From assembly GCA_025455985.1 (NCBI GenBank), contig JALOLM010000118.1, positions 1 through 6,844 on the forward strand: DNA of 6,844 nucleotides, in the 5' to 3' direction. The notes beneath the pieces are model-generated. The model had not been told where the DNA came from. It was given only the letters and a program-made list of their open reading frames with translations, and searched no databases. Source of the stretch: Candidatus Nanopelagicales bacterium. Lineage in GTDB: Bacteria > Actinomycetota > Actinomycetes > S36-B12 > UBA10799. This document shows, piece after piece, positions 5,132 through 6,844 of this stretch (position 1 is its first letter; each line of letters opens with the position of its first letter). Made by a program: the position numbers and the translations under genes.

Positions 5132-6406
5132 ATGACATACGCGAGCGCTGACGACGTGAAAGCAGTCGGGCTGCGGGCCAAGCAGGCCTGCGCCGTGCTT
5201 CGGACCTTGAGCCGCGATCAGAAGGACGCCGGGCTGCACGCGATCGCCGACGCCCTGAACGCCCAGGCGGACAGGATCGTCGAAGCCAACAGCGCTGACG
5301 TCGATGCCGCCCGGAAGGCGGGCACTGACCCGGCCATCGTGGACCGGCTCACACTGACCACACAGCGGCTCGCTGCGGTGGCGGATGCGGTGCGCGCCGT
5401 GGCCGCCTTGCCCGACCCGATCGGCGACGTCCTTCGGGGCTACACGTTGGCCAACGGCTTACGAGCCCAGCAGATCCGGGTTCCGCTCGGAGTTGTAGGC
5501 ATGATCTACGAGGCCCGGCCGAACGTGACGGTGGATGCGGCCGCGCTGTGCCTGAAGAGTGGAAACGCCGCGCTGTTGCGCGGTTCGGCCAGTGCCGCCC
5601 ACAGCAACGCGGTGCTCGTCGAGGTGATGCGCCAAGCCCTGCTCACAACCGAGGTTCCGGTCGATGCGGTCTGCCAGGTACCCGGCCTCACCCGGCACTC
5701 CGTGGAACACCTGACTCGCGCCCGAGGCATCGTCGACGTCGTGATTCCGCGAGGGGGAGCCGGGCTGATCCGCAGTGTGGTGGAGAACAGTCTCGTGCCC
5801 GTTATCGAGACCGGCGTGGGCAACTGTCACGTCTACCTCCACGAGGACGCACCCACCGACATGGCCGTCCAGATCGTGGTCAATTCGAAGACCCAGCGGG
5901 TGAGTGTGTGCAATGCGGCGGAGACCTTGCTCGTGCACCGGAACGCGGCCGATCGGCTGCTGCCGGCCGTCTTCGCCGAACTCAAAGCCCGCGGTGTGAC
6001 CGTGCATGGCGACGACGTCAGCGCGAAGTTCGCCGAGCAGGCCGGCATCCATTTCCGGGCGGTCACAGATCTGGATTGGGCCGAGGAGTACCTCAGCCTG
6101 GACATTGCAGTAGGTGTGGTCGACGACCTCGAAGCGGCCATCAGTCACATCAGCCGGTGGAGCAGCGGTCACACTGAAGCCATCGTCACCGACTCGGTGG
6201 CGGCTGCTGCCCGCTTCACCGATGCCATCGACTCCGCGGCGATCATGGTCAACGCGTCCACCCGTTTCACCGACGGTGAGCAACTCGGCTTCGGTGCTGA
6301 GATCGGGATCTCCACGCAGAAACTGCACGCACGCGGTCCGATGGGTCTGGCCGAGCTCACGTCCACGAAGTTCGTCGTGGTCGGTGACGGACACGTGCGT
6401 GGTTGA
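5132..6406 (+). CDS. proA: Glutamate-5-semialdehyde dehydrogenase (gamma-glutamyl phosphate reductase)
   Basis: ProA reduces the unstable gamma-glutamyl phosphate made by ProB to glutamate-5-semialdehyde with NADPH; the product cyclises to pyrroline-5-carboxylate. At 424 residues it is a typical aldehyde-dehydrogenase-fold family member. The nucleophile is Cys260 (5909-5911) in KTQRVSVCNAAETLLVH. Other family blocks are VPLGVVGMIYEARPNVTVDAAALCLKSGN (about 115-143), the RGG (about 208-210) before a conserved Ser-Val-Val stretch, VPVIETGVGNCHVY (about 223-236), and FTDGEQLGFGAEIGISTQKLHARGPMGL near the C terminus. Two in-frame ATGs exist, 5123 and 5132. I prefer 5132 because the leaderless spacing fits and the extra MGH is not needed, but 5123 (427 residues) cannot be excluded. 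It follows proB by 42 bases with this start. Confidence 0.94.
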   Translation: MTYASADDVKAVGLRAKQACAVLRTLSRDQKDAGLHAIADALNAQADRIVEANSADVDAARKAGTDPAIVDRLTLTTQRLAAVADAVRAVAALPDPIGDVLRGYTLANGLRAQQIRVPLGVVGMIYEARPNVTVDAAALCLKSGNAALLRGSASAAHSNAVLVEVMRQALLTTEVPVDAVCQVPGLTRHSVEHLTRARGIVDVVIPRGGAGLIRSVVENSLVPVIETGVGNCHVYLHEDAPTDMAVQIVVNSKTQRVSVCNAAETLLVHRNAADRLLPAVFAELKARGVTVHGDDVSAKFAEQAGIHFRAVTDLDWAEEYLSLDIAVGVVDDLEAAISHISRWSSGHTEAIVTDSVAAAARFTDAIDSAAIMVNASTRFTDGEQLGFGAEIGISTQKLHARGPMGLAELTSTKFVVVGDGHVRG

Positions 6407-6422
6407 AACCGCCAGGACTCGG

Positions 6423-6435
6423 TAGAGTTCTGTTC
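6423..6435 (+). promoter_or_regulatory. -10 element for a leaderless transcript of the small membrane protein
   Basis: TAGAGT (6423-6428) matches the TANNNT actinobacterial -10 consensus, and the ATG at 6436 follows after exactly 7 bases, where the transcript would begin. TTGAAA at 6403-6408 resembles a -35 box, but its 14-base spacer is too short for a standard housekeeping promoter. There is no Shine-Dalgarno before the ATG, which agrees with leaderless translation. The site starts 17 bases after the proA stop. Confidence 0.5.
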
Positions 6436-6597
6436 ATGGTTTCCAGTGCAGTCCTTTTCCTCAACGCCGTGGCCAGTGAGGGTGCTGAAGCGGCCGGCGA
6501 ACCGGCTCAGACGTCGCCGTACGCGTATGGCGCAGTGGCCCTCGTGGTCCTGCTGTTGGCGTTGTTCCTCGTCACCCGCATGAACATCGACCGCTGA
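6436..6597 (+). CDS. Small single-pass membrane protein of unknown function
   Basis: The 53-residue product has a mildly hydrophobic N terminus (MVSSAVLFLNAVA), an acidic Ala/Glu/Pro linker (14-27) and one clear transmembrane helix at about residues 29-47, followed by TRMNIDR. The basic end after the helix and the acid before it predict an N-out, C-in orientation. I recall similar one-helix proteins ending VTR-x-N/D-x-DR beside nadD in other actinobacteria, so it is probably a conserved family, but I know of no function. A TTG at 6403 in the same frame would give 64 residues and overlap the proA stop. I prefer ATG 6436 because the longer form has no ribosome-binding site and the leaderless -10 would fall inside it. 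nadD starts 2 bases after its stop. Confidence 0.75.
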   Translation: MVSSAVLFLNAVASEGAEAAGEPAQTSPYAYGAVALVVLLLALFLVTRMNIDR

Positions 6598-6599
6598 CA

Positions 6600-6844
6600 A
6601 TGGCTGCCTCACGCCGCAGGGTCGGCGTGATGGGCGGGACCTTCGATCCGATCCACATCGGGCACTTGGTCGCCGCGACGGAGGTGGGCTTCCAACTGTC
6701 ACTCGATGAGGTCGTGCTGGTCCCGGCCGGTGACCCGTGGCAGAAGACCGACCGCCACGTGACCGAAGCGGAGCACAGGTACGCCATGGCGGTTCTGGCA
6801 GTGGATCGGACCGGTCTGACAGTCAGCCGGGTGGACATCGACCG
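6600..6844 (+). CDS. nadD: Nicotinate-nucleotide adenylyltransferase, 3'-truncated by window end
   Basis: NadD joins nicotinate mononucleotide and ATP into nicotinate adenine dinucleotide, the step before NAD synthetase in cytoplasmic NAD production. The window holds 81 codons plus two bases and no stop. The N terminus carries the nucleotidyltransferase signature GVMGGTFDPIHIGHLVAA (residues 9-26), with His19 and His22 of the HxGH motif. It continues with DEVVLVPAGDPWQK (36-49), AEHRYAM (57-63) and SRVDID (76-81), all in the order I recall for actinobacterial NadD. ATG 6600 is 2 bases after the upstream stop, with no clear Shine-Dalgarno, so coupled translation is likely. ATG 6630 (MGGTFD) would begin right at the motif and remove the first beta strand, so it is less likely. 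About the N-terminal 40 percent is present. Confidence 0.93.
   Translation, partial: MAASRRRVGVMGGTFDPIHIGHLVAATEVGFQLSLDEVVLVPAGDPWQKTDRHVTEAEHRYAMAVLAVDRTGLTVSRVDID

Noticed and set aside
5459..6394. 311-codon open frame on the - strand opposite proA
   Set aside because: His/Gly/Asp-rich text with no motif lies opposite the well-conserved ProA frame.
6399..6412. Small hairpin over the proA stop (GTGGT with ACCGC, UGAA loop) as a terminator
   Set aside because: Only five pairs with a G-U wobble and no T-run. It is too weak to call.
1..6844. Search for a novel defence, mobile or CRISPR system
   Set aside because: All coding space is taken by conserved housekeeping genes. I saw no transposase, integrase, spaced repeat array, tRNA or attachment site.

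Overview
This GC-rich window looks like a housekeeping stretch of an actinobacterial (Actinomycetota) chromosome. Every real gene is on the + strand. The order is RNase E/G, rplU, rpmA, obg, proB, proA, a one-helix small membrane protein and nadD, which from memory is a familiar order in that phylum. An Arg-rich, acidic N-terminal extension on RNase E/G, GTG starts at rplU and obg, TGA stops throughout and TANNNT-type -10 hexamers fit the same assignment. The genus cannot be named from sequence alone.

Layout. Positions 1-1788 hold the 3' part of an RNase E/G gene whose N terminus lies before the window. The 225-base gap 1789-2013 holds a long perfect inverted repeat (a terminator-like stem-loop), a convincing -35/-10 promoter and a roughly 77-base leader for rplU. 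From 2014 to 5089 rplU, rpmA, obg and proB are packed with gaps of 4 and 16 bases and then a 4-base overlap, so they read as one transcription unit. A 42-base gap precedes proA. proA is followed by a 53-codon membrane protein whose ATG sits 7 bases behind a TAGAGT hexamer (a leaderless start), and then by nadD, cut off by the window end.

Function. The first half serves RNA turnover and ribosome production: RNase E/G, large-subunit proteins L21 and L27, and the ribosome-assembly GTPase Obg. The second half makes metabolites: ProB and ProA catalyse the first two steps from glutamate to proline, and NadD makes the dinucleotide precursor of NAD.

I see no mobile element, CRISPR array, tRNA, rRNA or defence-type system. 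The observations worth following are regulatory. The obg GTG start codon lies inside a perfect 7-bp hairpin right after the rpmA stop. The rne-rplU gap carries a 10-bp perfect inverted repeat that extends to about 15 bp. The rplU leader has spaced direct repeats and an overlapping upstream reading frame. Two genes appear to have leaderless or SD-less starts.
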